Source of the DNA: Bufo bufo | Lineage: Eukaryota; Chordata; Amphibia; Anura; Bufonidae | DNA: 64,000 nt | Direction of reading: 5' to 3' | NCBI RefSeq assembly: GCF_905171765.1 | Contig: NC_053389.1 | Coordinates: forward strand, 787,564,254 to 787,628,253 | Shown: positions 10,243-22,769 of the stretch, piece by piece | How positions within the stretch are numbered: the stretch's first letter is position 1 | Layout: the number at the start of each line of letters is the position of its first letter | Position numbers and translations under genes: made by a program | Notes under the pieces: model-generated | The model's database searches: none | Seen by the model: only the letters and a program-made list of their open reading frames with translations | What the model was told of the DNA's origin: nothing

Positions 10243-13200
10243 TTAGAAGTTACGATATTGCTTCCAGGGGAGCCATATTTTAACAAAGAGTGCTCTGGAA
10301 TATGTTTCCCAATGTGCAAGTTCTTCAAACCGGTACAGTTGGTCGACTTTCTCGGTCCACATTAAGAGGGATGGAGGGGATTTGTTTTTCCACAACAGTG
10401 GGATCAGTAGTCGAGCTGCTGTTATGAGCATAGTCGGAAGATTCGAGTTAGAAGGGAAAAGCATACTGTTAGGGCACCACAATAATAGGAGTTTTGGGTC
10501 AATTCTGACCTGGGTACTACAAGCCGTGTTTATAGCAGCTTCAATTTCCAGCCAAAAAGGTCGAATTTTCTCACAATTCCACCATATATGAGAGAGAGAG
10601 CCTATCTCTCCTCCGCACCTCCAACAACGATCCGGGATATCAGGATTGAGCTTATGTAGGTATTCAGGTGTTAGCTTGTATTCTAATGCAACGGTTAAAT
10701 CCGTGTGAGTGTGTAAGGATGAAGGCTTTTTCAGGTTCAGACAAAGTTATGGACAATTCTTTTTCCCAGGCAGAAATGAACCACAGATCTGGAGGGTCGG
10801 AGGAGAGCAGCTCCTTATAGAATATGGAGAGAGATTTCCGTGAGCGTTGGGTTTGTGAGATTTTCCCTTCAATCCAGGAGGGAACTGTCGCGGGTCGGGG
10901 TAGATTTTCAAGGAGCGCTAGGTCCTTTTTGAAGGCCATAGCCGCCAAGAAAGAGGCTTTCTGAACCTTAGGAAGAGCAAGAACAGTGCTCCAGTCTAAA
11001 GCGCCGGACTCAGAAATAACGTCCTGCAGCTTAAGGCTGGATAATAGTGCCCACATTCCGGAAGCTGCTGAAGTGGTAGGGTGTATGTGATATTGAAGCA
11101 GGTGCAAAGGGAGATTCGGGCTGGGGAACGAAAGGTTTGAGGCCCGGTATAATTTGGACCATTCTAGTAGCAAACCCTTCCATAGAGGTGAGATATATTT
11201 GTTGTTAGCTGTGCACTTACGCAGACCCCATAGAGCCAACTTATCATTGTAGGAGAGCATATCACACTCCAATTGTGAGACAAGATTGAGAGGGCGCCAG
11301 GAGAGGAGGCTCAGGGCTCTGCTTAGCATTGATGCCTTATAATAGAGGTAGATGTCTGGTAGGCTGAAGCCTCCCAATCTTCTCTCCCGAGTGAGAGTAG
11401 TGTACGCTAATCTAGGGGACTTACCTGACCATACAAAGGCTGAGAAGACTCTGCGGACCTCCACAAAGAAGGAATGGGATCGCCAGATAGGGAGTGTTTG
11501 GATGAGGTAGAGTAGTTTAGGAACTATAAAAGCTTTAATATAATTTTTCTTACCAATCCATGAAATGAACGGTAGTTTTAGGGAATGCAAGTAAGATCTA
11601 ATAGAGCGAAGCAAAGGGGCTTGGTTAAGCTCAAAAAGCTCTTCTGGTTTCGCTGATAAGTGAGTGCCCAGGAATGGGATCGATTTGGAGGCCCACAAGG
11701 CAGTAGTACGTTTGAGTGTTTCTATGGAGGAGGTTGGGCAGGAGATATTTAGGGCTTGTGACTTACTATAATTAATTTTAAAATTGGAGACCTGCCCATA
11801 TTCTTCAAAAAGGGCTTGGAGTTTGGGAAAAGAGGTCAGGGGATTGGATGTGATGACCAGTAGGTCATCTGCGAAAGCAGCTGTTAAGTGTGTGTGCGAC
11901 CCTAAAGTTATTCCCTGAATATCCGGATCCTGTCTAATTTTGGCCAGAAGCGTCTCCATGACAACAACAAAAAAGGCTGGTGACAATGGGCAGCCTTGCC
12001 TTGTCCCATTAGTAATGGGAAAGGCTGGGGAGAGTGTGCCATTGATCCGTACTCTGGCAGAGGGGAGCGAATAAAGTGAGAAGATAGACGAGATGAATTG
12101 GTCTGGAAGGCCGAATTTTGACAGTGCTTGAGACATAAAGTGCCAGCTGATCCTGTCAAAGGCCTTCTCTGCATCTGTACTAAGAAGGGCTAATGGCATA
12201 GAGTTCTGTCGGGCATGCGTGATTAGGTGTATGACGCGGACCGTGTTTTCACTCCCCTGTCTGCCAGAGACGAATCCTACCTGCTCCTTGTTGATAATGT
12301 CAGGGAGAATCCCCTGGATCCGTTGGGCCAAAATCTTGGCCCACCATTTCACATCAGTGTTCAGGAGTGAAATAGGGCGGTAGCTCCCACAATTTAGGGG
12401 GTCTTTGTTATCTTTGTGGATAACCGTGATATGGGCCGAGAGCGCTTGGGGGGGAAGTGAGCCTCCTTTGAGTAAATAGTTACAGAGGGTGTTAAACTGG
12501 GGAATTAGAATATGCTTAAAGGTCTTGTAGTAGGAGATAGTAAAGCCATCAGGCCCTGGGCTTTTCCCGGAGGGGATAGAGGAGAGGACTTTGCCTATTT
12601 CTGAATCTGTTATAGGGGCTAGGAGTTGGGCCGACTGTGAGGGGGTAATAGTAGGCAGCTGGAGGGAAGAGAGGAATTTCTCGGTAGCTTCTGCTATTTG
12701 TGCTGGAGCTAATTGGTTGGGTGGGGTCAGGTTTTAGAGGTCCCTATAGAAGGCACAGAAGGAGTCCGCTATTTCAGGGGTGCTCTTATGCAAGGTGCCT
12801 TTGCTATCTTTGACAGCTGCAATGAAGGAGTCGGATCTTTGTTTCTTGACTAGTGCGGACATTAGCCTATTCCCCTTATCCCCATGGGCGTAAGAGCGGT
12901 ACTTGGATCTCAGTAGAAGCTTGGCTGACGTAACATTCATCAAGTTCTTAAGCTTTGTACGGGCCTCTGTGAGTTCTGAGGCACATCTAAGGGCTTGGGA
13001 GCTTTTGTGCGACAATTCCAGTGCCTGTATCTGGGACAGGAGCGTCACAATTGCTTGATTCCGTTGCTTTTTAACGTGGGCACCTAAAGCTATCAGCTCT
13101 CCTCTCAGGACCGCTTTGTGGGTTTCCCAGACAATAGAAGGGGAGGGCGCTTCCGGGCCTAGGGCGTTAAGTGTAAAAAATTCTGTTATGATAGAAGACA

Positions 13201-13991
13201 ATTTGGCAGCATGAGAGGGGTCTGATATAATGGTGTCATTAATACGCCAATTCCATTCCCTCTTTGGGAGGTCCAGCAGAGAAACACTCAGGAATACAGG
13301 GGCATGGTCAGACAAGGTGATGTTCCCTATGTGGGATCGGACATCCCTATTAGCGTGAGATCTAGATAGGAATAGATAGTCGAGTCTATGGTAGGATGAT
13401 TTAGCAGCTGAGTAAAAAGTATAATCCTTACTAGAGGGATTTGTGGTGCGCCAAACATCTACAACTCCTAACTTCTGTAGAGCTAGTTAAAGGCGCCGTA
13501 AGCGTACATGTGTAATGGCGGACTTCCCATTCGAGGAGTCTAATGCGGGTTCAAGGGTGACATTAAAGTCGCCGCCTAAAATCACCATTCCCTCCTGAAA
13601 GGAGGATAATAAGCCAAGGGTCTGAACGAGCCAAGCAACCTGCCCTCTATTAGGAGCATAAATATTTGCCAGGGTAACAGGTGTGTCAGCAATAGTACCT
13701 TTAACAAACAGGTAGCGGCCATCGGGGGCCGGAAGAGACAGCAGAGTGCTTGAAAGGTAGCTGTTTGTGGATCGCTATGCTGACACCCCTGCTAGCCGAA
13801 CTATAAGTGCTGTGGAACCATTGGGAGAACTTTTTAGGTGTTAATTTGGGAATCCTACCCTCACGAAAATGGGTTTCCTGAAAGAATGCTATAGACACTT
13901 TATCCCTCTGTAAAAGGGCCAGGATTTGGGACCGCTTGCAAGGCTTGTTCATTCCCCGGGCATTAAGGGAGGATATCACGACGGACGACAT
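10243..13991 (-). pseudogene. L1 ORF2 (endonuclease-reverse transcriptase), broken
   Basis: The polyprotein nicks DNA and copies element RNA at the nick. The endonuclease starts with MSSVVISSLNARG at 13991. A frame change near 13725 breaks it; the SDHAP motif and linker resume at 13315. An in-frame TAA lies at 12734. The reverse transcriptase domain (about 12650-11700) has SGKSPGPDGF, YRPISLLN, EKAFDRISW, RQGCPLSP and FADDLLV, so the catalytic Asp pair is kept. A frameshift near 10665-10690 separates this from the C-terminal zinc motif CWRCGGEIGSLSHIWWNC (CX2CX7HX4C, typical of L1). The final frame ends at 10243. At least three lesions make it inactive. Confidence 0.9.
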
Positions 13992-14546
13992 TCTAAAATA
14001 GAGAAAAAATTGTCAGCATCTAAATAGACAGTATACGACATCTGGTAATAATGGAGGAGGTAAGACACAAGAGGGAAAGAGGGGAGACAATCGGGTAGGG
14101 AACATAACAAAAATGCAATCAAAGCTTGCAAGAGAAGCTCTACCGAGCACCTGACTGTGAGGCGACCCTTTCTCAGGACGGCTACCAGCGGGGGTCTGTC
14201 AGGTGGGGGGTCCCGTAGAGCTATAGAAGGCCATTGACTGACCATCAGGAAGGGATAGAATAACCCGTTGGTAAAGCCGGGTTAACCCCTGCAAGCTAAT
14301 GTGGGTGCAGAGAGCAGGAGAGGATCAGACCATAAAATTAACTTAACGCCTTGGAAAAAGGAGGATCCATGGCTAAACATTAAACAAGATACTCCAGAAC
14401 TAGTAGATGTGAGCGTCCTAGAGTCAGCCAAAATATCTGCCGGATACAAGGAGACTTCGGATCTTCCCGCCATAAGGCTCAGAGTCCCGAACAATCAGCC
14501 TGGAGCCGGAACATAACTAGATGGATTCAGAGAAAGAACTCTATGA
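13992..14546 (-). other. L1 copy B inter-ORF region
   Basis: Non-coding spacer matching 814-1368 of copy A. The short open frames in it are shared with copy A and look incidental. Confidence 0.55.
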
Positions 14547-15606
14547 TCAGGTTGGAGCATAGGCAGGTTTTTCGGCCCTAGTTTTGGGCCCTTTTCTTGT
14601 AAGGACGGGGCGCCAGTCAGCCGCCTGGGGTGGCGATAAAGGTGGGTCCTCCAGATCAGCTGGCATCCACGAGGGGATCTCGATAGGGGTCAGCCCCAGC
14701 TGGGACCAACTGGCCTGTAGATCCGCTGGTGAACGGATCGTGATCTGGCGGCCGTTTTTCAGGACCGCAAGGCCAAAGGGCTAAAGCCACCTAAATGGAG
14801 TGGCTGCCCCTTTAAGAGCATCCAGGAGAGGGCGAAGGATGCGCGTGGACGGAGCTAAATCTTGAAAGAAAGCAACTGCCGTACCTTCATGCTGGAGATG
14901 CTCTGCTTCTCTGCTAGCTCTCATGAGCGCAGCAGTGTCGATGAAGCTGAGGAGGCCGCAGATTACATCGCGTGGAGGATCTGTGGCTTTAGGTTTAGGC
15001 CTAAGCGCGCGGTGTATGCGCTCGATTATAATCTGTTGCGATCTTTCGGGACCCAGCAGACTTGCGAATATTTCACCTGCCACTTTGTTAAGCGCTTCAT
15101 TAGCGATAGATTCAGGGAGGCCGCGAATCCTCAGGTTCCTCCTGCGACTCCGATTCTCCTGATCTTCTATCCGAAGAAGCGCTTCATTCAATAAATCGGT
15201 GTGGGAACGAATCGCATTATACGATTTTTCTTCCCGCTTGATCGCTGCTTCATGCGAATTTTCAAGATCCGAAACTCTGTGCCCGATATTTCGGAGGTCT
15301 TCCTTTATGTCGGAAAGATCTTTTTTTATAGGGGGCCAACGCTGAGTTCAGCACTTCAAGGAGTGCCGCTTTGGTGAAGGATCTTCCCTGCTTTCTTGAC
15401 TTGCAGGTAGAAGTATCAGAAGCGCTCCCGGCGTCAGAATCCTCCTCCATGTCAGACAGTGGAGCTGGGGCCGGCGCCATCTTAGGTGTTTCAGCCGACT
15501 GGAGCTTCGGCTGTTTTCTTAGAAATTGGTCCATGTCTGGTTGTCTGGACCGAACTGGGGTAGAATCCACTTGTTCTTTGGGTCTGTCCTTACCCACTAT
15601 GCCCAT
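14547..15606 (-). pseudogene. L1 ORF1, broken copy
   Basis: Same protein as the intact frame at 1369-2439. Compared with it, this copy has an indel near 15335-15345 (frameshift after about residue 90), a 12-bp in-frame loss near 14845 and a stop at 14781. The ENRSRRRNLRIRGLPE motif is still readable at about 15165-15120. No functional ORF1p can be made. Confidence 0.88.
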
Positions 15607-15710
15607 TTGTGCGGCATTATAAGCTGATTATAGGGGTTAAATCACCGGCAAGGTTGAGGAGCTCAGAAACTAGCAGCCATTCAGCTACACAGCCAGGCTC
15701 CGCCCCCCTT

Positions 15711-16677
15711 AGTAGTTATATTCTTGTACATAGGAGCAGTATTATAGTAGTTATATTCTTGTACATAGGAGCAGTATTATAGTAGTTATATTCTTGTACA
15801 TAGGAGCAGTATTATAGTAGTTATATTCTTGTACATAGGAGCAGTATTATAGTAGTTATATTCTTGTACATAGGAGCAGTATTATAGTAGTTATATTCTT
15901 GTACATAGGAGGCAGTATTATAGTAGTTATATTCTTGTACATAGGAGGCAGTATTATAGTAGTTATATTCTTGTACATAGGAGCAGTATTATAGTAGTTA
16001 TATTCTTGTACATAGGAGGCAGTATTATAGTAGTTATATACTTGTACATAGGAGGCAGTATTATAGTAGATATATTCTTGTACATAGGAGCAGTATTATA
16101 GTAGTTAAATTCTTGAACATAGGAGCAGTATTATAATAGTTATATTCTTGTACATAGGAGCAGTATTATAGTAGTTATATACTTGTACATAGGAGCAGTA
16201 TTATAGTAGTTATATTCTTGTACATAGGAGCAGTATTATAGTAGTTATATTCTTGAACATAGGAGCAGTATTATAGTAGTTATATTCTTGCACATAGGAG
16301 CAGTATTATAGTAGTTATATTCTTGTACATAGGAGCAGTATTATAATAGTTATATTCTTGTACATAGGAGCAGTATTATAGTAGTTATATACTTGTACAT
16401 AGGAGCAGTATTATAGTAGTTATATTCTTGAACATAGGAGCAGTATTATAGTAGTTATATTCTTATATGTAGGAGGTTGTATTATAGTAGTTATTTTCTT
16501 GTACATAGGAGCAGTATTATAGTAGTTATATTCTTGTACATAGGAGCAGTAATATAGTAGTTATATTCTTGTACATAGGAGGTAGTATTATAGTAGTTAT
16601 ATTCTTGTACATAGGAGCAGTATTATAGTAGTTATATTCTTGTACATAGGAGGCAGTATTATAGTAGTTATATTCTT
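15711..16677. repeat. 35/36-bp minisatellite array, block 5
   Basis: About 27 units. It carries the same variant units in the same order as block 1: tagatatattc, then gttaaattcttgaacata at 16104, then cttatatgta at 16460. This shows common descent with block 1. It ends with TATAGTAGTTATATTCTT (16660-16677), the target duplication of copy C. Confidence 0.96.
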
Positions 16678-17248
16678 TGAAAATTCTCTTTTTATTGAAA
16701 AGTATATCGAAAATACATACTACAACATTATGCAGTGACATATACAAAGTGGTTGATATCGTACATTGCTTGAGTATACATAACAGCTTGAAGGACTGTA
16801 GATATGGACCTAAACAGAATTCCGTATATAAATAACAGGACAATAATAATTTCCCATTTTTCACATATAGACAGAATAATCATATCCCATTATACAAGTA
16901 TTATGCAAAGGTTACAGATGCATCTTACCAGTACATTAAGGTCTTGTAGTATGACTGGTGAACATAATGACGCAGAAATAGAGGAAAAAGGGGAGGGGAG
17001 GGATATGGGGACAAGGAATAGGAGGGAGGGAAGGATAAAGAGGAATAACCAAAAACAACAATCCATCCATGACACTCGTTCGTATGCAGCATATTAGATA
17101 TCTAAAGTGCATATTGAATGTATTCATATTCACAGGTATTATTTTGTCAGTGACTCAGACATGGTCCAGAACGCGTACCATTAATGCGCATATATACCCT
17201 CTACCCGTGAGCTCATAATGTACCACTACTAGAAGACCCGTGTGCCGT

Positions 17249-20200
17249 CTAACTGTTCGGAGGGTCATCCCTAAACATGAGCCAGGGTGTCCAAAGCTTC
17301 ACATATTTGTTGTGATTCCTGTCCTCCCAACTCGCCAGTTCCTCCATACGACAAATATGGTCCACCTTGTTCAGCCATGCCTCCACAGTGGGGGGTTCTG
17401 TACGCAACCAGTGCTGCGGGATGAGCAGCCTTGCCGCCTGGAGTAATTGGGTGGTTAAGCATCTTTTTGAGGGAGAGAAAGAGGGAGTCGGGAGCCACAG
17501 GAGCACAAGAGTAGGGGGCACCTCCACAACTACATGTGTTATTTTCTGAATAGTGGATAAGACCCCTTCCCAGAATGGACGGATCCTAGGACAAGACCAG
17601 AAGATGTGAGACAGAGTACCTGTATCTTCCAAACACCTCCAGCATTTATCGTCCTGTCTCATACCCCTGATAAACATTTGCTTTGGAGTCATATACCACT
17701 GGGTGAGGACTTTGTATGTGTGTTCCTGTATCCTGGTACACCTTGAGAAACCGTGGGAGTGCGCATGTATCCTCATAATGTCAGTCTCATTCAGATCCAC
17801 CTCAAGTTCAGCAGCCCAATGCCTCAGGTATTGCGGTGTTCCAGGGGAGCGGGGGGTAACCAAAGCCAAGTAACACAGGGAAATCAGTTTACGTGGGATA
17901 GACTCAAATGTTAAGAGTTTCTCAAACCAAGACTGTGTAGGTTTATGTCTATTACTCTCTATTAGTGGTCTGGAGACTGAGTTAAGTTCAATCAGTTCTA
18001 GAAAATTACACTTTTTTATAAGGTTGTGTAATGGGTGTTGGTCAGATAAGTCACCCGAGGTCGCCCCTAGGAATTCCTCTGTTGTGAACTTGCGTAGTCT
18101 ATGCCAGGTCGTTGCTATTTGTTTAGTATTTGGCCGTATAGTGAAAGGAAGAAGGTCCGCTGGCATATAGGGAGAGGGGTTATTTAGAAGGTTAAGTTTG
18201 CCATTTAACTGTTGAATTACTGAGGCGGTTCCCCTAAGCAGAACTTGCGACCTAAGATTAGAAGTAGTAAGACCCCATAGGCCCGCCCTCTGGACAGATG
18301 AGAGTTGGGCAAGTTCTAAGTCGCATCCCCAAGTCTGGTATTTAGTGGCATGTAGCTGAATCCATCTTTTTAAATGAATCGCCTGATAGTAAAGGTGTGC
18401 GTCTGGTAACCCAAACCCCCCGGTGCTCCTCCCCTGTATCAGCCTGCTATGGGCCAATCTAGCGGATTTCCCACCCCAAAGGAACGTTCTAAATAGCCTC
18501 CTGACCTGGCAAAAGAAGGACATAGGGATAAAAACGGGCAACATTTGCATTACATAAAGGAGCCTGGGCATGATGAAGGCCTTCAGAAGGTTCTTTCTAC
18601 CCATCCAAGAGACATATGGGATTTTAAGCGAGTGAAGCTGCTTCTGTACATCATTTAAGAGGGGTTTAAAGTTCAAACTGAAAGTTTGATCCAAATCTGC
18701 TGGTAATTTAATTCCTAAGTAGGAAAGATGAGAACCCTGCCAGATAAACGGGGTTGTGCCTTTTAAAGGGGAAATCATTTTGCTTGGCGCTGAGACGTTC
18801 ATCGCCTCTGACTTCGTATAATTAACTTTAAAGTTAGAGATCCTCCCATATAATTCGAAAAGGGATATAAGATGCGGGAAGGCCTCGACAGGGTTTGTGA
18901 GCATAACCAGAAGGTCATCTGCATAAGCGGCATTTATAAATTCTACAGAACTATCCCTAATTTTGAGACCCTTTATACCGGGGTGTTCTCTTATAGCTTG
19001 CTATAATGTCTCCATAACCATGACATATAGTGTAGGTGACAGAGGACAGCCTTGACGAGTCCCATTTGTAATCGGGAACAATTGGGATAATGTACCATTT
19101 ACCCTTATACGTGCACTAGGTTCATGGTAGAGGGACATGATGGCAGTTTGGAATTGCTCTGGAACGCCAAGTTTATGTATGGTTTTCCTCATGTAGCTCC
19201 AGCTTACCCTGTCAAAGGCCTTTTCCGCATCCACACCCAAAAGGACCAGTGAGGCCTTCTCTTTCTTAGCTAATTGCATTGCTGAGAGAACCCTACAGGA
19301 GTTCTGATTTCCCTCTCGTCCAGGCACAAACCCGGCTTGGTCCGGGTGAATTAGTTTCGGCAGAAGGGGAGCAAGGCGGGAAGCCAGCAACTTTGCCCAT
19401 ACTTTAACGTCTACGTTGAGAAGCGATATCGGCCTATAACTGCCGCATTGGTTAGGGTCTTTACCTGCTTTTGGGAGAATTGTGACCGTCGCTTCCAGGG
19501 ATTGCCTATGGAGAACAGAACCATTTAATAGGGAATTACACCAAGTGGCCATACGAGGGGTTAGGACAGATGATAGTTTTTTATAATACCCCACAGAAAA
19601 CCCATCAGGTCCAGGGCATTTCCCCATTGGCATGGAGCTCAGAATATTTGATATTTCTTCTATTGTGACTGGGGCAAGGAGTTGTTCCCTATCTTTGGTC
19701 TCCAGTTTGGGCAGATTGAGGTTCCTCAAGAACTTGTCAGCAGCCTCCTCTATATTAGCTTCTGTGTCTTCATCTGGGCATTTGAGCCCATAAAGCTGAC
19801 TATAGAACTTATGGAATTCTCTCGCAATATCTGAAGTTTTATGTAACAGCCTGCCATCTTTATCTTTAATTCCAGCTATATAGGAAGCGTCTTTTTTCTG
19901 TTTAAGGAGCGAAGCCATAAGCCTCGTCCCCTTGTCTCCATGAGCATAAAAACGGAACTGGGCATACTGGTAGGATTTGGCCTGGTGATAGTTAAGGTGA
20001 TCTTTTAATTTTTTCCTAGTCAGTGTCAGTTCTTGTTGGGCCTCTATAGTTCTGGATTTTTTGTGCAGAGATTCTAAAGCTGAGATCTTCTCTAGTAATG
20101 TATGAAATGTTTTTTGTCTTTCTTTCTTTTTCCGACTACCGAGGGCAATCAGCTCCCCTCTGATGACCGCCTTATGCGTCTCCCAGACAGTCGTGACAGA

Positions 20201-21011
20201 GACGTCATCCGTGGTGTTCTCCCTAAAGAAATGCTGTAGTTTAGCTTCTATATCTCTCATTTAATCTCCATTGTCGAGATTGCTGAGGTAATTCAGAGAA
20301 CACCACGGATGTCGTGACAGGAGCGTGATCTGATACTGTCATAGGATCAATGGTGGAGTTACTCACCAGTTCAGCGTGAGAATCAGAGATGAAAATATAG
20401 TCTAGCCTGGAATAGACCTTGTGCGCAGCTGAGAAGAATGTGTAGTCTAAGTCAGTGGGATGAGTCAGGCGCCAAGTGTCCAGTAAATGGGCCCCTGCTA
20501 GATGTTTATTAATCCTGCCAATAGCCGCTTGAGTCAACTGTGAGGAATGATCTGAAGCGTCTACTAGTGGGTTTAAGGCCACATTAAGATCCCCCCCTAT
20601 TAAACAAATGCCCTCTGCAAAGGAAGTAAATTTAGACAGTGTAGTCTTCAACCATAGGCCCTGACCCCGGTTAGGACTGTATAGACTTGCCAGTGTTACC
20701 AACACGGTCCCAATTTTACCTTTTACGAACATAAAGCGTCCCTCTGGGTCAGTCAAGGATGAGACAAGGGAGAAGGGAACCCTCCTGGATATGGCAATCC
20801 CCGCGCCCCTGGAAGCCTTGGCATGAGAGCTGATGAACCACTGACTAAAGTAGGACTGGGAGAGTTTAGGAACATGGCCGAGCTTAAGGTGTAACTCTTG
20901 GAAAAAACAGACATCTGTGCGTCTCTTCTTTAGGAGTCTGATCACCTGTGAGCGCTTTTGGGGGGTATTAAAACCCCGTACATTGAATGTAGTGCAGTTA
21001 ACTGCAGCCAT
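17249..21011 (-). pseudogene. L1 ORF2 with one frameshift and one stop codon
   Basis: Endonuclease-reverse transcriptase polyprotein of about 1250 residues. I chose the Met at 21011 (MAAVNCTTFNVRGFN), which aligns with the ORF2 starts of copies A and B; an upstream Met at 21110 is less likely. Endonuclease motifs: FNVRG, QELH, GGDLNV, RLDYIF, SDHAPV. A frame change at about 20241-20260 follows. The reverse transcriptase has GKCPGPDGF, YRPISLLN, EKAFDRVSW, RQGCPLSP and YADDLLV. A TAG at 19001-19003, directly after VMVMETL, interrupts it, but the frame after it is unchanged. The C-terminal motif CWRCLEDTGTLSHIFWSC is intact. Two lesions only suggest recent loss. Confidence 0.92.
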
Positions 21012-21613
21012 CAGTGTAGTGATATACACATGTGCTTGCAAATAATAACATACGTGAGCATGGACAGGGAAACAGGGGGAACAAACAGGGTAACGCCTTG
21101 TCTTGGACAAGGTCCTTTGATCCCTTTAGCCAGAATTTTGTTAATAAAAGCAAAATATGTAATCGTGCAAGCAAAAGGGGTTCAAAGGAAATAAGAGAAC
21201 TCCGTGCGGGAGCACAGGAACCACCGGTGACAAGGTGGGAGCAGGCTGACATACTCAGTGTCAGACAGTACTGCTCCTGGCCACAAATCAGGGTTCCCCA
21301 CCCCCACAAAGTGTGCTGAGATTAGTATACATGTGTGAACATAGCCACTCCTATAACTGCCTGAAAGAATCTGGCTATACATATCAGGGAATCACAATAT
21401 ACTGTGTGCACCTACTGACTGACAACCTGAGAGAATGCATTACTTATATAACCTCTATGGTAATCGCCCATAACAACATGAAGTGAATGCAGCTTCCACC
21501 CTCCCCATAGGGAGCAATGACGTCCTCCATCTTAAATGCGCTCCTATAACATATTGAACATTAACTGAGGAGCTTGCAATCTAAACAGCCCACATACAAC
21601 CTGTGGAGAGTGT
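21012..21613 (-). other. L1 copy C inter-ORF region
   Basis: Spacer of about 600 bp between ORF1 and ORF2, similar in length to that of copies A and B (about 555 bp). No gene or recognisable signal seen. Confidence 0.5.
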
Positions 21614-22666
21614 TCAGGTAATTCTTTGCTTTGCTCCTTTTCTTGCTGGCACCTTCGACCATCTGGAACTATCAGGGAGTTCTGGGAGCGGGACGCCAGT
21701 GTCCGCCGAGGGCAGCCATGATGGGATATCTTGTGGCGTGGTGTTGAGCAGCTCCCATGCCGCCGGCAGATCACTGGGGGTCCGGATCGTGCACCTCTTT
21801 CCTTCCCTGGAAAATGTGAGGCCAAATGGAAAAAGCCACTTAAAGGGGATCTTTCTCTGGCGCAGAATCTCGGTGACAGGCCGCAGGATTCTTCTTTTAT
21901 TCAGGGTTGAGGGCGCGAGATCCTGGAAGAGCAGAATCTTGGCTCCATCATGCTTTAGATCTCCCTTCTCTCTGGTCGCTTTAAAAATCGCAGCGGTATC
22001 TACGTACCGCAAGAGACCGCAGACCACATCACGAGGGGGTTCTCCCTCCTTGGGTTTGGGTCGCAGAGAGCGATGGATGCGCTCGATTGTGACTGCAGAT
22101 GCACCTTCAGGGCCCAGCAGGGATGTGAAAATGGCTGCCGCTGCTGCAGGAAGCTCCTCATGTGACACCGCTTCTGGCAAGCCTCTGAAGCGCACATTCT
22201 TGCGCCTGCTTCTATTTTCCTGATCTTCAATCAGGGCATATGCATGATCCAGAGAAGACAGGTAAGCAGAGCTGTTATCTCCAATCGCACGGGTGTAATC
22301 CAGGATGGCCCCCTGTGTATCTTCAAGCCTCTCCACTCTATGGCCGATGTGCTTAATGTCCTCCTTTATCTCAGTGAGCTCCTGCATCACCGGCTGTATC
22401 ACTGACAGGAGGGCCTGCTGCAAGAACCTCTTTGAGATAGGTTCAGCAGCTTCAGCCTGCGATCCCTGGGAGCTCTCACTAGACGGGCTGTCTGCTCTCT
22501 CAGCCTCCTCCATGCTGTCATCAGGGTCAGGAGGTGCCATCTTAGGTCTCTCTGTTACTGGAGCTGCAGACCGCTTGTTAAAGTATTTCTCCATCTCAGA
22601 GGGACCCCGATCTTGCTTGAGGGGTTCAGGACTTTCTTTGGGCAGGTATTTGCCGATTTTCCCCAT
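21614..22666 (-). CDS. L1 ORF1 protein, intact (350 aa), second family
   Basis: RNA-binding coat protein of the L1 RNP. Residues 1-75 are disordered and acidic. Residues about 78-145 (FLQQALLSVIQPVMQELTEI onward) look like a coiled coil. The RRM-like domain opens at 145 with LIEDQENRSRRKNVRFRGLP. The C-terminal domain contains ERIHRSLRPKP, LLFQDLAPSTLNKRRILRP and CTIRTPSDLPAAW. The same blocks appear in the 356-residue copy A protein with many substitutions. The start is the first Met, about 100 bp inside the element. No disabling change is visible, in contrast to its ORF2. Confidence 0.9.
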   Translation of the reverse strand: MGKIGKYLPKESPEPLKQDRGPSEMEKYFNKRSAAPVTERPKMAPPDPDDSMEEAERADSPSSESSQGSQAEAAEPISKRFLQQALLSVIQPVMQELTEIKEDIKHIGHRVERLEDTQGAILDYTRAIGDNSSAYLSSLDHAYALIEDQENRSRRKNVRFRGLPEAVSHEELPAAAAAIFTSLLGPEGASAVTIERIHRSLRPKPKEGEPPRDVVCGLLRYVDTAAIFKATREKGDLKHDGAKILLFQDLAPSTLNKRRILRPVTEILRQRKIPFKWLFPFGLTFSREGKRCTIRTPSDLPAAWELLNTTPQDIPSWLPSADTGVPLPELPDSSRWSKVPARKGAKQRIT

Positions 22667-22769
22667 ATTTGTGCAGTTAAGAAGCGAAATAAACCACTTT
22701 GTGAGGCAAAGAAGAGGAGAGCTCTCCTCACATGCAGCCGGTCAGGAAGCCGGTCAAGCTCCGCCCCCC

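Larger units (their letters stand above)
9941..15710 (-). mobile_element. Full-length L1-like LINE copy B (5770 bp)
   Basis: Minus-strand order: 5' UTR (G-rich start at 15710), ORF1, spacer, ORF2, 3' UTR with a CCCCTT tract, and AATAAA about 15 bp from the 3' end at 9941. There is no long poly(A). The 15-bp target duplication AGTAGTTATATTCTT flanks it. In both ORFs the coding capacity is lost through several frameshifts and stops. It is almost identical to copy A over the shared 2.5 kb. Confidence 0.93.
16678..22769 (-). mobile_element. Full-length L1-like LINE copy C, different family (6092 bp)
   Basis: Minus-strand order: 100-bp 5' UTR starting GGGGGGCGGAGCTTGACC, ORF1, spacer, ORF2, 3' UTR, and AATAAA at 16691-16696. 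There is no long poly(A). The 18-bp duplication TATAGTAGTTATATTCTT lies at 16660-16677 and 22770-22787. Proteins are clearly related to, but well diverged from, copies A and B. The 5' G-rich start and the 3' end (TTTTCAATAAAAAG) are similar. It is the best preserved LINE in the window. Confidence 0.94.
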